A stretch of 52,846 nt of DNA from Neobacillus citreus (GCF_018343545.2 NZ_JAGYPE020000041.1:1-52846); one strand, 5' to 3'. Shown: positions 41,311 to 50,490, counted from the first letter of the stretch. A program made the numbers and translations. Notes: generated by a model not told the origin, from the sequence alone.

Positions 41311-42171
41311 TTATCGTTTTAGTTCATATCCGTTCACAAAATAATCGATCGTTTCAGATTCGTCTTCGTTTAAATCTCGATTGAACTCTCGTACATATTC
41401 CGATTTAATTTGTTCTGCATCACCATTATATTTTTCTGTGTAATCGGCCACTGTCTTTAACAGTTGCATTTCGTTGTTAAACTCAGTCCGCGATATTGGT
41501 TTCCAGTGGGAAAGGATATAGGTCTCTGCATCAAACTGTTCCAGGATTGCCGCTAGTTCCTTTGTTCGTTTGGTTGTATAGTTCCGTTTGGGAGAAAATA
41601 TATCAGGATAAATGCTATCACCTAAAAACAATATCTTCTCTTCTTTCATATAGATGACAACAGAATCAGAAGCATGGTCCCCTCCGACATGCTTCAATAC
41701 ACAAGTTACCCCGCCAAGATCGATTTCGAGCTCGTTGTCAAAAACGACTTGTGGCAATGTGATATCTATATTCCTATGATCTGCAAACTCGTTTTTAATG
41801 CAGCTGGCACAAAATTGAATTTCTGTGCCTTCCTTCACCCGCTCATCTAAAGCCTCATCCGACCATGCTAAAGGCATTAGTTTTTCTATTTCTAATTTTG
41901 TTGCTTTAGAAGAAATCGATACACTATCCTTTAATGCCGAAAGTCCAAAAATATGGTCCCAATGCCAATGGGTTAACACAACCATATCAGGACGGCCGAT
42001 ATTTTGTTCCTCCAGCATTTTTAAAAATAATTGAGCATGTGCTTCCGAATTCCCAGCATCAATCATTAATCTTTTTTCTTTTCCCACGACCATCCCTAAA
42101 ATCGGTCGATCTGTATCCGAAACAGCTGTCATATACCAAAATGAATTGCCTATTTTATGTATGGTTTGCAT
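41311..42171 (-). CDS. MBL-fold metallo-hydrolase
   Basis: This 286-residue metallo-beta-lactamase fold protein has the metal motif LTHWHWDHIFG near 64, GGDHASDSVVIY (second metal His) near 165, LFLGDSIYP near 183 and a final histidine in LSHWKP near 223. This is a complete binuclear site. The C-terminal 60 residues are helical. The family covers thiolesterases, lactonases and many uncharacterised hydrolases, so the substrate is unknown. GAGGAG lies 9 bases upstream of ATG. It is a single gene. Confidence 0.9.
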   Translation of the reverse strand: MQTIHKIGNSFWYMTAVSDTDRPILGMVVGKEKRLMIDAGNSEAHAQLFLKMLEEQNIGRPDMVVLTHWHWDHIFGLSALKDSVSISSKATKLEIEKLMPLAWSDEALDERVKEGTEIQFCASCIKNEFADHRNIDITLPQVVFDNELEIDLGGVTCVLKHVGGDHASDSVVIYMKEEKILFLGDSIYPDIFSPKRNYTTKRTKELAAILEQFDAETYILSHWKPISRTEFNNEMQLLKTVADYTEKYNGDAEQIKSEYVREFNRDLNEDESETIDYFVNGYELKR

Positions 42172-42304
42172 TGTAATATCTCCTCGTATATAATCAATCG
42201 AATCTAACTGAATTGTACCAGATTTATATAACCAATGTACTTCATGAAGGGCACTTCGAATCGTTTGGTCTTCATCAGTTTATATTGAACCTGACATTAA
42301 AATG

Positions 42305-42326
42305 CCTAATTGCTTTCACAATTAGA
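42305..42326 (-). terminator. Terminator-like hairpin
   Basis: CTAATTG / CAATTAG arms with a 6-nt loop lie 19 bases past the stop of the 146-residue hypothetical gene; the minus strand continues CATTTTAATG. Confidence 0.6.
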
Positions 42327-42344
42327 CATTAAAAGGTAAAACTC

Positions 42345-42782
42345 TTAAGCTATAATGTTATTTTGCCTTAACAATTGTAGAGCAGTTGGGATATCGGAGA
42401 CGTTCAGGATGATGGAATTTATTCCACTGTACGCAGCGAACACTACTACCCGAGGGGACAAAGCTCGTAACACGTTTCTTAAGATTCCCGGAGCAGGTGA
42501 AACAATGATCTGGATAACTTCTTCTTGACGGAACCGTACACCTGCTCGGCGAAGAGCGTCCCGCGCGATCTGGTTAGCACGGGAACTATTTGAATTATCA
42601 GGACCGACAACCATTCGGACAAAGTTCACCCTGCCCATGTCCAACTTTGTAATGGTAAATGCAACTATCGTTACTCCTTGATCCGCAATATCATCTAAAA
42701 CCGAGTCAAGGACTTCCTCGTTCGCATAAAAAGAAAATTCCTGCCTTAATACGGCAGTAAACTTTTTAGTGTTGTTGCTCAT
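42345..42782 (-). CDS. Hypothetical protein, possible tandem ferredoxin-like (ACT-like) repeats
   Basis: This 145-residue soluble protein shows two copies of an alternating beta/alpha pattern. The first is FTAVLRQEFSFYANEEVLDSVLDDIADQGVTIVAFTITKLD, then NFVRMVVGPD. The second is FRQEEVIQIIVSPAPGILRNVLRALSPRVVVFAAYSGINS followed by IILNVSDIPTALQLLRQN. This resembles tandem ACT-type domains that bind small ligands, but no catalytic motif is present and I do not recognise a named family. The ATG at 42782 is the conservative start; a TTG at 42791 is closer to GGAAAGGAG. Confidence 0.6.
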   Translation of the reverse strand: MSNNTKKFTAVLRQEFSFYANEEVLDSVLDDIADQGVTIVAFTITKLDMGRVNFVRMVVGPDNSNSSRANQIARDALRRAGVRFRQEEVIQIIVSPAPGILRNVLRALSPRVVVFAAYSGINSIILNVSDIPTALQLLRQNNIIA

Positions 42783-43026
42783 AGATATCAATATCACTCC
42801 TTTCCTATCAAACTATAATAGCTTATTCATATAAACAGCAGAGGGACACGTTAATTTGTCCAAATTTTTGAATCAAATTTTTAAAAAATCGTCGCTAGCT
42901 AATACTACGCCGCCTAACGTATTTATTCATAAATTATTTATCTGTAAACAGAACAGATGTTTTGGTGTAGAATAGGAATATCTGTTTCTGTTTGACTAGA
43001 TTAATAATTTTTGAGGTGGAATGAAA

Positions 43027-43653
43027 TTGAATGGTACAGCACATGCAGTAATTGGATCAGCAACAGGATATATTGTGGCTAATACCTATCAGACGTCTCC
43101 TTCTGCGACACTCTTGTTTGTCGGATTAGGAGCCGTGTCAGGATTGATGCCTGATTTGGATATTGACGGGAAGCTTCGTGGAAAAATTACACTATCGCAT
43201 AAGATGGTTCGGCTAGCTGCGATGATCATTGGATTGCTGATGATTTTCTATAGTGTCTTGGAGAAACTGGCGGCAGAACGATGGATGGGGGTCGGAATCG
43301 GGCTTTTGATTGTTTTGGTTGCTTCCCTCATTAAGCAAAAACATATGTTAACCATTTCGGGAATTGCTGTTCTGCTTGGAGGGTTATCTTTAGGGGAGCT
43401 TTGGATCATCCTATTAGGAATTTACTTTATCGTTGCTTCCTTGACTTCTCATCGGAGTTATACTCATTCCATCTTAGGCGTTGTTTTCTTCGGGATCATT
43501 GCTTTCCATTTAGAATCTTCACTTGGAATTCTCGGTGTTTTCTATACCTGTTTAGCTGGTTACATCAGTCACCTGATCGCTGATTTAAAAATCTTGCCAT
43601 TTAACAAGCGAGGGATTAAACTGTTCTTGCCGCTGACATCTAAGGAACTATAA
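43027..43653 (+). CDS. Metal-dependent hydrolase family membrane protein (YdjM-like, DUF457)
   Basis: This protein of about 208 residues starts NGTAHAVIGSATGYI, then has SGLMPDLDIDGKL near 42 and the His/Asp-rich SHRSYTHSILGVVFF near 147 with SHLIADLKILPFNKRGI near 183. This is the same superfamily as YfhP in this window but a shorter form. Four to six membrane helices are present. In B. subtilis YdjM-type proteins are linked to cell-wall physiology; biochemical activity is unproven. The TTG at 43027 lies 7 bases after GAGGTGG and fits the family N-terminus, while the ATG at 43021 abuts that site. Confidence 0.82.
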   Translation: MNGTAHAVIGSATGYIVANTYQTSPSATLLFVGLGAVSGLMPDLDIDGKLRGKITLSHKMVRLAAMIIGLLMIFYSVLEKLAAERWMGVGIGLLIVLVASLIKQKHMLTISGIAVLLGGLSLGELWIILLGIYFIVASLTSHRSYTHSILGVVFFGIIAFHLESSLGILGVFYTCLAGYISHLIADLKILPFNKRGIKLFLPLTSKEL

Positions 43654-43700
43654 TTAGCGTAAATTCAGGAATAGTTAAAAAATAAACTAGAGGTTATTGA

Positions 43701-43889
43701 ATGAAGGTATATAGATTAAAAAGACAGTTTAATGGATATAAAAAAGGAACTCACTTTTACTTGATTAGTGAATCAGAATTTATCGGAGTTAAAGAATTTG
43801 TCTTGAGAACGAAAGATTTGGCGAATCGGATATCCATCAATGAAAGAGAACTTCTTAAGAATTTTATTTTCATTAAAGAAATCTTTTAA
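43701..43889 (+). CDS. Small hypothetical protein (62 residues)
   Basis: The frame begins MKVYRLKRQFNGYKKGTHF and is basic throughout, ending in KNFIFIKEIF. AGAGG lies 8 bases before the ATG. It follows the YdjM-like gene by 47 bases and ends just before a strong terminator, so the two probably form one transcript. Family not recognised. Confidence 0.6.
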   Translation: MKVYRLKRQFNGYKKGTHFYLISESEFIGVKEFVLRTKDLANRISINERELLKNFIFIKEIF

Positions 43890-43911
43890 CGATACACAGG
43901 GACAGTTTGGA

Positions 43912-43945
43912 AGGTATGACTACTAATTAGTCATACCTGTTTTTG
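43912..43945 (+). terminator. Rho-independent terminator
   Basis: A perfect 11-bp stem AGGTATGACTA / TAGTCATACCT with a 5-nt loop is followed by GTTTTTG. Confidence 0.92.
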
Positions 43946-44117
43946 TACTATATTAATTAGAAATGAAAAATAAATGTAACCTGATAGTTAAATAGTTGAA
44001 AATTATTTATGGGATAATCATTACTTCAGAGCTTTCTAAATTATTCCTATATGGGAGCTTAATAGTATAAAATAAACCATTGATGATAGTATTATTTCAG
44101 CCTAGGTGGTGCAAGTT

Positions 44118-45092
44118 TTGACACGAAAGAAAAAGAAAAGAATTAAAATAAGATGGGGCAGAGTTTTTGCCGCCCTACTTGTAATTGGTATTGTCACAGT
44201 TGGTCTCTTTACCATTTTTCAATACATAGAAGGAAAAATTAAAACGATTAACCCACCGCTTAAAAAAGTGGAGGGAAAACATACAATTCAAGATGCAAAG
44301 AGTAACCTCGATGAGGTCAATGTGCTTTTATTAGGAAGTGACTCACGGGGAGAAAAACAATCCCGAACAGATACCATTATGATCGCCCATTACGATTCAA
44401 AAACACATCAATTTAAACTGATTTCCTTAATGCGCGATATGCTTGTTTCCGTACCCAATCATGGACAGCAAAAACTAAATGCCGCCTACGCTTTTGGCGG
44501 TACTGATTTGCTAAGTAAAACGATCAAAGAAAATTTCGGACTCGATATTCACTATTATGCGATCATCGATTTTAAAGGTTTCGAAAAAGCGGTCGACCTG
44601 CTTGTTCCAAAGGGAATCGAAGTGGACATACCGTATGAGATGTCTTATGGAATTGGCATGACGTTAGAAGAAGGCAAGCAGCGGCTCCATGGTAAAGAGC
44701 TGTTAGGCTATGTTAGGTTTCGACATGATCGTTTAAGTGATTTCGGACGGATTCAAAGGCAGCAGGAAGTGATTTCAAAATTAAAGGAAGAAGCGTTAGG
44801 TCCTAAAAGTGTGTTAAAACTCCCAGAGCTAATCGGTCTTTTGAATAAATATTTAGAGACAAATATGAACAGTTCAACCCTTATTGAAATTGGAAAAGAC
44901 ATACTTACGAGAAAGAACAGCGAGATTGAAACTTTACGCATTCCTGAGGATGGCAGTTTTCAAAATAAACGGGATGATGAGCTCGGTGATGTATTGGAAG
45001 TAGATTTCGTGAAAAATAAAGAAGCTCTTGAACGTTTTTTGGACGGGACCAGTGATAATCAAAATGAAGATAAAAGCAACTCACCAGACTGA
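44118..45092 (+). CDS. LytR-CpsA-Psr (LCP) family cell-wall ligase
   Basis: This protein of about 324 residues has a short basic cytoplasmic start, one membrane helix (about 15-38) and an extracellular LCP domain. The domain shows VNVLLLGSDSRGEKQSRTDT near 72 (pyrophosphate-binding Arg/Asp), ISLMRDMLVSVP near 105, KLNAAYAFGG near 122 and RFRHDRLSDFGRIQRQQ near 200. It attaches teichoic acids or other anionic glycopolymers to peptidoglycan. A hydrophilic disordered tail ends the protein. TTG 44118 has AGGTGG 8 bases upstream and is the better start; GTG 44106 overlaps that site. Confidence 0.92.
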   Translation: MTRKKKKRIKIRWGRVFAALLVIGIVTVGLFTIFQYIEGKIKTINPPLKKVEGKHTIQDAKSNLDEVNVLLLGSDSRGEKQSRTDTIMIAHYDSKTHQFKLISLMRDMLVSVPNHGQQKLNAAYAFGGTDLLSKTIKENFGLDIHYYAIIDFKGFEKAVDLLVPKGIEVDIPYEMSYGIGMTLEEGKQRLHGKELLGYVRFRHDRLSDFGRIQRQQEVISKLKEEALGPKSVLKLPELIGLLNKYLETNMNSSTLIEIGKDILTRKNSEIETLRIPEDGSFQNKRDDELGDVLEVDFVKNKEALERFLDGTSDNQNEDKSNSPD

Positions 45093-45195
45093 TTTCCAAG
45101 CTGCTTTTGCCGAAGTACACCAGTTTGTGATTTGACCCAAACTTATTTGAAAAATATAATTCCAATTAGATAGGCTTTTGAAAGGTGTATGTCAT

Positions 45196-45570
45196 TTGAT
45201 TAAATCAATCGTAATATTTATACTTGCAGGGCTTGCCGAAATTGGCGGCGGTTATCTGGTTTGGCTATGGTTAAGAGAAGGGAAACCATTGTATTGGGGG
45301 ATCTTCGGAGGGCTTATCCTGGCATTGTATGGTGTCATAGCAACATTTCAATCCTTCCCATCCTTCGGCAGAGTATATGCTGCCTATGGAGGAGTATTTA
45401 TCGTTCTGTCTATCTTATGGGGATGGGGAATTGATCGAAAAACACCTGACTTATATGACTGGATCGGTGCTGGTATCTGCTTATTTGGAGCTACCGTGAT
45501 CTTGTTTGCACCGCGCCAAAAAACTTTAAAAAATGAGAAACATCTGAGTGATGTTCCTCATTTTTTTTGA
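45196..45570 (+). CDS. ynfA: YnfA family (UPF0060) small membrane protein
   Basis: This protein of about 124 residues with four membrane helices belongs to UPF0060: [20 protein letters not shown] near 10, [25 protein letters not shown] near 48 and [23 protein letters not shown] near 84. The family resembles small multidrug resistance pumps, with uncertain substrate. It is 15 or so residues longer than usual, because the frame runs past the normal FAPR end through the terminator hairpin and stops at its T-run. TTG 45196 follows AAAGGTG by 8 bases. Confidence 0.88.
   Translation: MIKSIVIFILAGLAEIGGGYLVWLWLREGKPLYWGIFGGLILALYGVIATFQSFPSFGRVYAAYGGVFIVLSILWGWGIDRKTPDLYDWIGAGICLFGATVILFAPRQKTLKNEKHLSDVPHFF
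45528..45567 (+). terminator. Terminator overlapping the 3' end of ynfA
   Basis: AAAAAATGAG-AAACATC pairs with GATGTT-CTCATTTTTT around a short loop, a strong intrinsic terminator that lies inside the last 14 codons of the ynfA frame. Confidence 0.88.
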
Positions 45571-45589
45571 ACCTAATTTTCGATTTCAA

Positions 45590-45785
45590 ACAAAATATTT
45601 GCGAATCCGAGCAGAATAATTGCGAAATTCCCCTTTTTATTTGCGAATCCCCCTGTTATATTTGCGGATCTAAACAAGTTGCGGCTGCCTCTTCAAGTTA
45701 TTTGCGCAAATCAGCTATATATTTGCGAATCTCCTCCTTTTATTTGCGAATCTTCCTGTTATATTTGCGGATCAATACAAGAAGA
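45590..45785. repeat. TTTGCGAATCC-type short tandem repeats, second array
   Basis: Eight TTTGCG(A/G)ATC-like motifs recur every 20-30 bases, the same family as at 15700-15905. The array occupies most of the 340-base gap between ynfA and the amine oxidase gene. A single GAACCGGCCCCATG arm of the dispersed palindrome follows at about 45830. I see no gene in this gap. Confidence 0.75.
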
Positions 45786-45910
45786 GGCACCCTCTCTTTT
45801 AGTTTAAATACATAAATAATTGATGCATCAGAACCGGCCCCATGCATCACACATAGACATCTCAACCAGTGAATAAAATGTATTAATCCTTATTTAAACG
45901 AGGTAGTGAG

Positions 45911-47389
45911 ATGCCAATAAATATGAATGGACCAATGACAATATCACCCCAACAAATGATTCACATGATTAGGAATGGGCTTGATAAAACACAAACTCCT
46001 AAGCAGATTACCGTGGTCGGTGCGGGCATTGCAGGGCTTGTGGCAGCCTCCCTTTTGAAAGAGGCGGGGCACAAAGTTACTATTTTAGAAGCCAACAGCA
46101 TGGTGGGCGGCCGTATTTATACGATTCGCAGCCCATTCAGCAATGGACTTTATTTAAACGCCGGCCCTATGCGTATTCCTGATACCCATTTATTGACTCT
46201 AGAGTATATTAAAAAATTTGGGTTGCCCGTAAATCCTTTTATCAACCGGACTCCCGCAGACATTCTTTATGTAAATGGGGTAATGACCCGTCTCAGCATA
46301 TTTGAAAAAAATCCTGAAATTCTAAACTTTCCTGTCCGGCCGAATGAAAGAGGCAAGAGCGCAGAAGAACTATGGAAATTAGCTACAGATCCGGTTGTGC
46401 AATTTATTAATAAGGACCCGGAGAGACATTGGCCGCTTATCGAAAAAGAATTTAAAAACCAGTCACTGGGTACGTTCTTGAATTCGTTTCATGATCAATA
46501 CGGAACGACTTTTTCAGATGGTGCCATTGATATGATTGATGTCCTTCTCGACTACGAAGCTTTTATGGGGATGTCGTTTCTTGAAGTTTTGCGCGAAACG
46601 TCGGGCCTTTCAACTAATCGTTTCTATGAAATCACTGGTGGAATGGATCTGCTTCCGAAGGCATTTTTGCCTCAATTAAAAGAGGAGATTAGGTTCAACC
46701 AAAGAATCACTAAAATTGCCCAACATAACCAAGGTGTCACTATCCATTCGACTGATCCTCGTACATTTAAAAATTCGACTACCACTAGTGACCTTGCCAT
46801 CATTACCATCCCCTTTTCTGTTATGCGATTTGTAACCATTGAACCCTACCATTCTTTTTCTTATTACAAGCACAGAGCCATTCGTGAAATCAACTATATG
46901 GCCGCGACAAAAATCGGAATTCAGTTTAAGAGCCATTTTTGGGAGAGGTACGGCCAATACGGCGGTAAATCTATCACGGACCTGCCCATTCGGTTCACCT
47001 ATTACCCGAGTCGCGGGATCGGCACATCTGAACCTGCTGTTGTGGTCGCAAGCTATACATGGGCGGATGAAGCGATGACATGGAATGGTCTTTCCGACGC
47101 AGAGCGTATTCAATATGCCTTAAACAACCTAGCTCAAATTTTCGGCAGCCAGGTCTATTCCGAATTTGTTTCTGGTATTTCTTATAGCTGGGTGGATAAT
47201 CCCCATGCCACCGGAGCGGTTGTAGCATTTGAGCCTGGTCAGGAAAATGAATTGTTTCCTTATATTACAATTCCAGAAGGCAGAGTTCACTTTGCAGGAG
47301 AACATACGACACTTACCCACGGTTGGATGCAGGGTGCCATTGAATCAGGCATTCGCGTTGCCCATGAAGTGAATCATCTGCCAATCTAA
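45911..47389 (+). CDS. Flavin-containing amine oxidase family protein
   Basis: This 492-residue protein has the dinucleotide-binding motif TVVGAGIAGLVAASLL near 36, the amine-oxidase second motif EANSMVGGRIYT near 62, and the C-terminal FAD motif HFAGEHTTLTHGWMQGAIESG near 462. The overall arrangement matches L-amino-acid oxidase/monoamine oxidase family members of Bacilli. It would oxidise an amine or amino acid with release of hydrogen peroxide and ammonia. No signal peptide is present. GAGGTAGTGAG precedes the ATG. It is monocistronic. Confidence 0.88.
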   Translation: MPINMNGPMTISPQQMIHMIRNGLDKTQTPKQITVVGAGIAGLVAASLLKEAGHKVTILEANSMVGGRIYTIRSPFSNGLYLNAGPMRIPDTHLLTLEYIKKFGLPVNPFINRTPADILYVNGVMTRLSIFEKNPEILNFPVRPNERGKSAEELWKLATDPVVQFINKDPERHWPLIEKEFKNQSLGTFLNSFHDQYGTTFSDGAIDMIDVLLDYEAFMGMSFLEVLRETSGLSTNRFYEITGGMDLLPKAFLPQLKEEIRFNQRITKIAQHNQGVTIHSTDPRTFKNSTTTSDLAIITIPFSVMRFVTIEPYHSFSYYKHRAIREINYMAATKIGIQFKSHFWERYGQYGGKSITDLPIRFTYYPSRGIGTSEPAVVVASYTWADEAMTWNGLSDAERIQYALNNLAQIFGSQVYSEFVSGISYSWVDNPHATGAVVAFEPGQENELFPYITIPEGRVHFAGEHTTLTHGWMQGAIESGIRVAHEVNHLPI

Positions 47390-47395
47390 AAAATT

Positions 47396-47440
47396 GATGG
47401 GTGTTCCCCTATTTTTTACGGGGAACACCCATCTTTTTTT
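47396..47440 (+). terminator. Rho-independent terminator
   Basis: A perfect 14-bp stem GATGGGTGTTCCCC / GGGGAACACCCATC is followed by T7, directly after the amine oxidase stop codon. Confidence 0.97.
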
Positions 47441-47587
47441 CATTAATCACCAATTGTCCTTCCAAAAAGTGCTTTTACAAATTAAGGTTTGAAAAAGTGA
47501 CAATTATATGAAGCTGAGATATTATTAAAAAAGGAAAAAATTTGTACCACAAAATATCGCTTTGCAATCGATTGGAGGAGCACACCA

Positions 47588-48784
47588 TTGGAAACAGCAT
47601 CACAACCCATAATGAAAGAAAAAGAACCCATCTTTCGCCGGGGTGTTTTTACCTTCAGCGGATCACATTTTTTAAATGATTTAGTGACCACAGGTATGGT
47701 TCCGGCAATGGTTGTGCTTTATAAACAAGCATTTGACCTAAACTATACCCAGTCTACTTTAGTAGTTTTAATGTCATACCTAACATCCTCTATCTCCCAG
47801 CCTCTGTTCGGCATGTTCGCGGACCGTAAGCCTCGTGTCTGGCTGTATCCGGCAGGAGTGTTCTGTTCGATTATGGGGCTGGCTTTAACAGGACTCGCAC
47901 CATCTCTGCCTTGGCTGCTTTTGTTTATTTCGATTTCCGGTCTCGGATCGGGCGCGTTCCATCCAGAAGCCTCCCGAGCAACCCACCTTGCTTCTGGATC
48001 TAAAAAAGCACTCGCCCAAGCTATTTTCCAAGTCGGTGGAAATGCCGGGCAAGCCTTTGGGCCATTATTAGTATCCCTCTACGTAAGTCACTCAGGGATT
48101 CAGGGACTCCTATGGCTCATTCCAGTAGCGTTCCTATCGCTTCTATTAACTGGCCAAATTCTGCCTTGGCTGCGTGAAAAATTAGAGACTACTAAACTTC
48201 AATCTAAGAAACAAATAACTGGAGACAACAATTTACTGGGAGCTACCCTGCTCTCTTGTGTTATCATCCTGCGTTCCTGGTGCCAAATTGGCGTTGTCGT
48301 CTTTTTGCCTTTTTACCTGCACAACCTCACCATCCAACAGTCAGAGATTCTTAGCTTTGTCTTTGTCGGGGCAGGAGCACTTGGTACTTTTGTCGGCGGG
48401 GTTCTGGCAGACAAACTTGGCATGAAACGTTTACTGGTCAGTTCCATGCTGCTTGCAACACCGTTTGCTCTTATTTTTCCACATGTACATGGGGTGTTGT
48501 CGGTTCTCGTATTGCTCTTGTTTGGTTTCAGTGTTCTTTCATCTTTCTCGGTCAGTGTGGTTTACATGCAGCGCATGCTTCCGAAGAACATTGGTCTGGC
48601 CTCCGGTCTTTCGATTGGTTTCGGTGTAGGGGCTGGTGGAATTGGATCAGTGTTTATGGGCGGCATCTCAGACATCTTTGGGATCGCGACCGTTTTCACC
48701 ATTCTCTCGCTGCTCCCGCTTGCAGGCTCGTTGATCGCGGTCTTTTTACCAAATGATCGTATGGAAAAGAAACTGGCTGCATGA
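47588..48784 (+). CDS. MFS transporter, fosmidomycin-resistance (Fsr) type
   Basis: This 398-residue major facilitator protein has 12 predicted helices. The Fsr-subfamily motifs are GSGAFHPEASRATHLASG near 120 and IFQVGGNAGQAFGPLL near 152, with the MFS loop GMFADRKPR near 76 and ADKLGMKR near 285. It is likely a drug or metabolite exporter. Translation begins with TTG 47588 after TTGGAGGAG. The charged N-terminus is longer than typical by about 15 residues. It is a single gene with a strong terminator. Confidence 0.88.
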   Translation: METASQPIMKEKEPIFRRGVFTFSGSHFLNDLVTTGMVPAMVVLYKQAFDLNYTQSTLVVLMSYLTSSISQPLFGMFADRKPRVWLYPAGVFCSIMGLALTGLAPSLPWLLLFISISGLGSGAFHPEASRATHLASGSKKALAQAIFQVGGNAGQAFGPLLVSLYVSHSGIQGLLWLIPVAFLSLLLTGQILPWLREKLETTKLQSKKQITGDNNLLGATLLSCVIILRSWCQIGVVVFLPFYLHNLTIQQSEILSFVFVGAGALGTFVGGVLADKLGMKRLLVSSMLLATPFALIFPHVHGVLSVLVLLLFGFSVLSSFSVSVVYMQRMLPKNIGLASGLSIGFGVGAGGIGSVFMGGISDIFGIATVFTILSLLPLAGSLIAVFLPNDRMEKKLAA

Positions 48785-48810
48785 TTACATGAGAAAAAAG
48801 ATTTCAGCAA

Positions 48811-48850
48811 AAAGAAATGGCCCAGTCCACTTTACTGGGTCATTTCTTTT
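48811..48850 (+). terminator. Rho-independent terminator (bidirectional)
   Basis: AAAGAAATG.CCCAGT / ACTGGGTCATTTCTTT forms a long stem with a 6-nt loop followed by T residues; A-rich on the other side, so it may also serve the convergent Ena-like gene. Confidence 0.93.
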
Positions 48851-48985
48851 ATAATATAGAATTTCTATTTCCACCCACACCCAGGATTGACCTACCCGGT
48901 AAAAGTGAAAAGGCTAGTTTTTTTAATTGTCATTTTTAAAAAAATAATACATTCCTTTTTCATTATATCTAGGCTGTTCAAATCT

Positions 48986-49621
48986 TTAGAAACATGCTCT
49001 TGAAGCACAGTACTCTAAATCGAAAATGATTTCGCCACTGCATATGGGTGGTACCGGAAGTTCTAATTCATTCGGAACACATTTAATATCCAGCATGGTT
49101 AAACCTTCCACAAAAATGGGAACGGATGCCCCTGGACTGACGGTTGCGACTACATCAGAACCAACCCGGTCTGACACACTAACCTTCATAGAACAACCGC
49201 TGGTCGGGTTCCCTGTATTGGTAACGACAACTAATCCGTTAAATTCAAAATTAGTTCTACTGGTAAAATAGTTATAATATTTATTATCACATGGTTGCGA
49301 AACAGGTTCACATTGTTTAAAGCATCTTAATTCATTTCTTCTCCTGCACAAATTAAACCCTTTTACAGTATCTGGACACTTTTCTTTTTCGTGATCACAA
49401 TGTTCTTTTTTATGATGGCACTTTTCTTTTTTGTGATCACAATGTTCTTTTTCATGATGACACTTTTCTTTTTCACGTTCACAGTTTTTTTGTATTTCAC
49501 AAGCTTCATAATGATGGTGTTTCTTTATAGGTTCTCTAGAATAGCCCCTATAACTTTTTTTACAAGTGCAACATTCTTTTTCCTTACAGTCACAGTTTTT
49601 TTCTTCCGACATAGAATTCAA
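48986..49621 (-). CDS. DUF3992 (S-Ena-like) spore appendage protein with His/Cys repeat N-terminus
   Basis: This 211-residue protein has two parts. Residues 1-85 are Cys-, His-, Lys- and Glu-rich with tandem CHHEKEHCDHKK repeats that could chelate metal. Residues about 90-211 resemble the DUF3992 subunit of Bacillus endospore appendages (Ena): NYFTSRTNFEFNGLVVVTN, VATVSPGASVPIFVEGL, ICSGEIIFDLEYCA, a beta-sandwich with paired cysteines at both ends for subunit cross-linking. Start is TTG 49621, 8 bases after AGAGGGGG. A sigma-K-like promoter lies upstream. The DUF3992 match is from motif shape, not a search. Confidence 0.62.
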   Translation of the reverse strand: MNSMSEEKNCDCKEKECCTCKKSYRGYSREPIKKHHHYEACEIQKNCEREKEKCHHEKEHCDHKKEKCHHKKEHCDHEKEKCPDTVKGFNLCRRRNELRCFKQCEPVSQPCDNKYYNYFTSRTNFEFNGLVVVTNTGNPTSGCSMKVSVSDRVGSDVVATVSPGASVPIFVEGLTMLDIKCVPNELELPVPPICSGEIIFDLEYCASRACF

Positions 49622-49665
49622 TTATTTTTCCCCCTCTAAGTTTTCCTTAGATATTCCCATACTTT

Positions 49666-49721
49666 CTATATATGTCTAATAGGCAATTATCGTACAGGCT
49701 ATTTAATCAGTACAAACATCC
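49666..49721 (-). promoter_or_regulatory. Sigma-K-like promoter of the first Ena-like gene
   Basis: On the minus strand TAGCCTGTAC, 17 bases, then CATATATAG (49666-49674). The stretch GGATGT...TACTGATT.A.TAGCCTGTAC is shared with the block at 50381-50435 upstream of the paralog. Confidence 0.55.
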
Positions 49722-49786
49722 ATTTTCGGTGGAGAGGGGGATAATGAATACATACGTGTTAGAAAGAATGATAATCTCTTACTCTT

Positions 49787-50341
49787 TTAAAAACATACTG
49801 TTGCAGCACAATATTCCAAATCGAAGCGGATTTCACCACTACAAATGGATGGAACTGGTAGTTCTATTGGATTTGGAACACATGCAATATCCAGTGAGGT
49901 TAAACCTTCCACAAAAATTGGTACGGATGCACCTGGACTGACGGTTGCGACTACTGCCGCTGTCCCTGCTCGATCTGTCACACGAACTTGCATAGAACAG
50001 CCGCTAGTTGGATTCCCTGTATTGGTAACAACAACTAATCCGCTAAATTCAAAATTAGTTCTGCTGGTAAAGTAGTTATAAAATAAACCATCGCATGGTT
50101 GAGAAATAGGTTCACATTGTTTAAAGCATCGTAGCTCATTTCTCCGACGACATAAATTAAACCCTTTCACCTTCTCCGGACATACTTCGTGTTGATGATT
50201 ACAGTGGTTCCGCATTTCCCCCATTGCATAATGATGGTGTTTCTGTTCACATTCTCCGGAATGGACCATATGCCTCTTTTTGCATGTGCATTGTTCCTGT
50301 TGTCCGCAGTTACACTTTTTTACCTCCGACATGAAATTCAT
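49787..50341 (-). CDS. DUF3992 (S-Ena-like) spore appendage protein, paralog 2
   Basis: This 184-residue paralog of the protein at 48986 has over 75% identity in the C-terminal 120 residues (VKGFNLCRRRNELRCFKQCEP is shared). The N-terminal His/Cys region is shorter, with CEQKHHHYAMGEMRNHCNHQHEVC but no tandem repeats. The domain carries the same beta-strand and terminal cysteine pattern. AAGGAGG precedes ATG 50341. It has its own promoter of the same type, so the two paralogs are separate units that would be expressed together late in sporulation. Confidence 0.62.
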   Translation of the reverse strand: MNFMSEVKKCNCGQQEQCTCKKRHMVHSGECEQKHHHYAMGEMRNHCNHQHEVCPEKVKGFNLCRRRNELRCFKQCEPISQPCDGLFYNYFTSRTNFEFSGLVVVTNTGNPTSGCSMQVRVTDRAGTAAVVATVSPGASVPIFVEGLTSLDIACVPNPIELPVPSICSGEIRFDLEYCAATVCF

Positions 50342-50380
50342 TTAAAATTTCCTCCTTGATTTTTCAACTTTTCACACTAT

Positions 50381-50435
50381 CAATGTATGTCCTATTGAAC
50401 TCTTGGTACAGGCTAATCAATCAGTATATACATCC
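50381..50435 (-). promoter_or_regulatory. Sigma-K-like promoter of the second Ena-like gene
   Basis: On the minus strand TAGCCTGTAC, 16 bases, then CATACATTG (50381-50389); the upstream half is conserved with 49666-49721. Confidence 0.55.
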
Positions 50436-50490
50436 ATTTTTAAAACAACCTATTGAATGAATAGAACCTTGGAACAGTTTGTACTGTAAA

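Noticed and set aside
48986..49639. Long plus-strand frames opposite the Ena-like, YcaO, thiolase and precursor genes
   Set aside because: They are mirror frames of real genes, with biased residues (for example Phe-rich opposite Lys/Glu repeats, Pro/Gln-rich opposite Gly/Cys repeats) and no ribosome sites.
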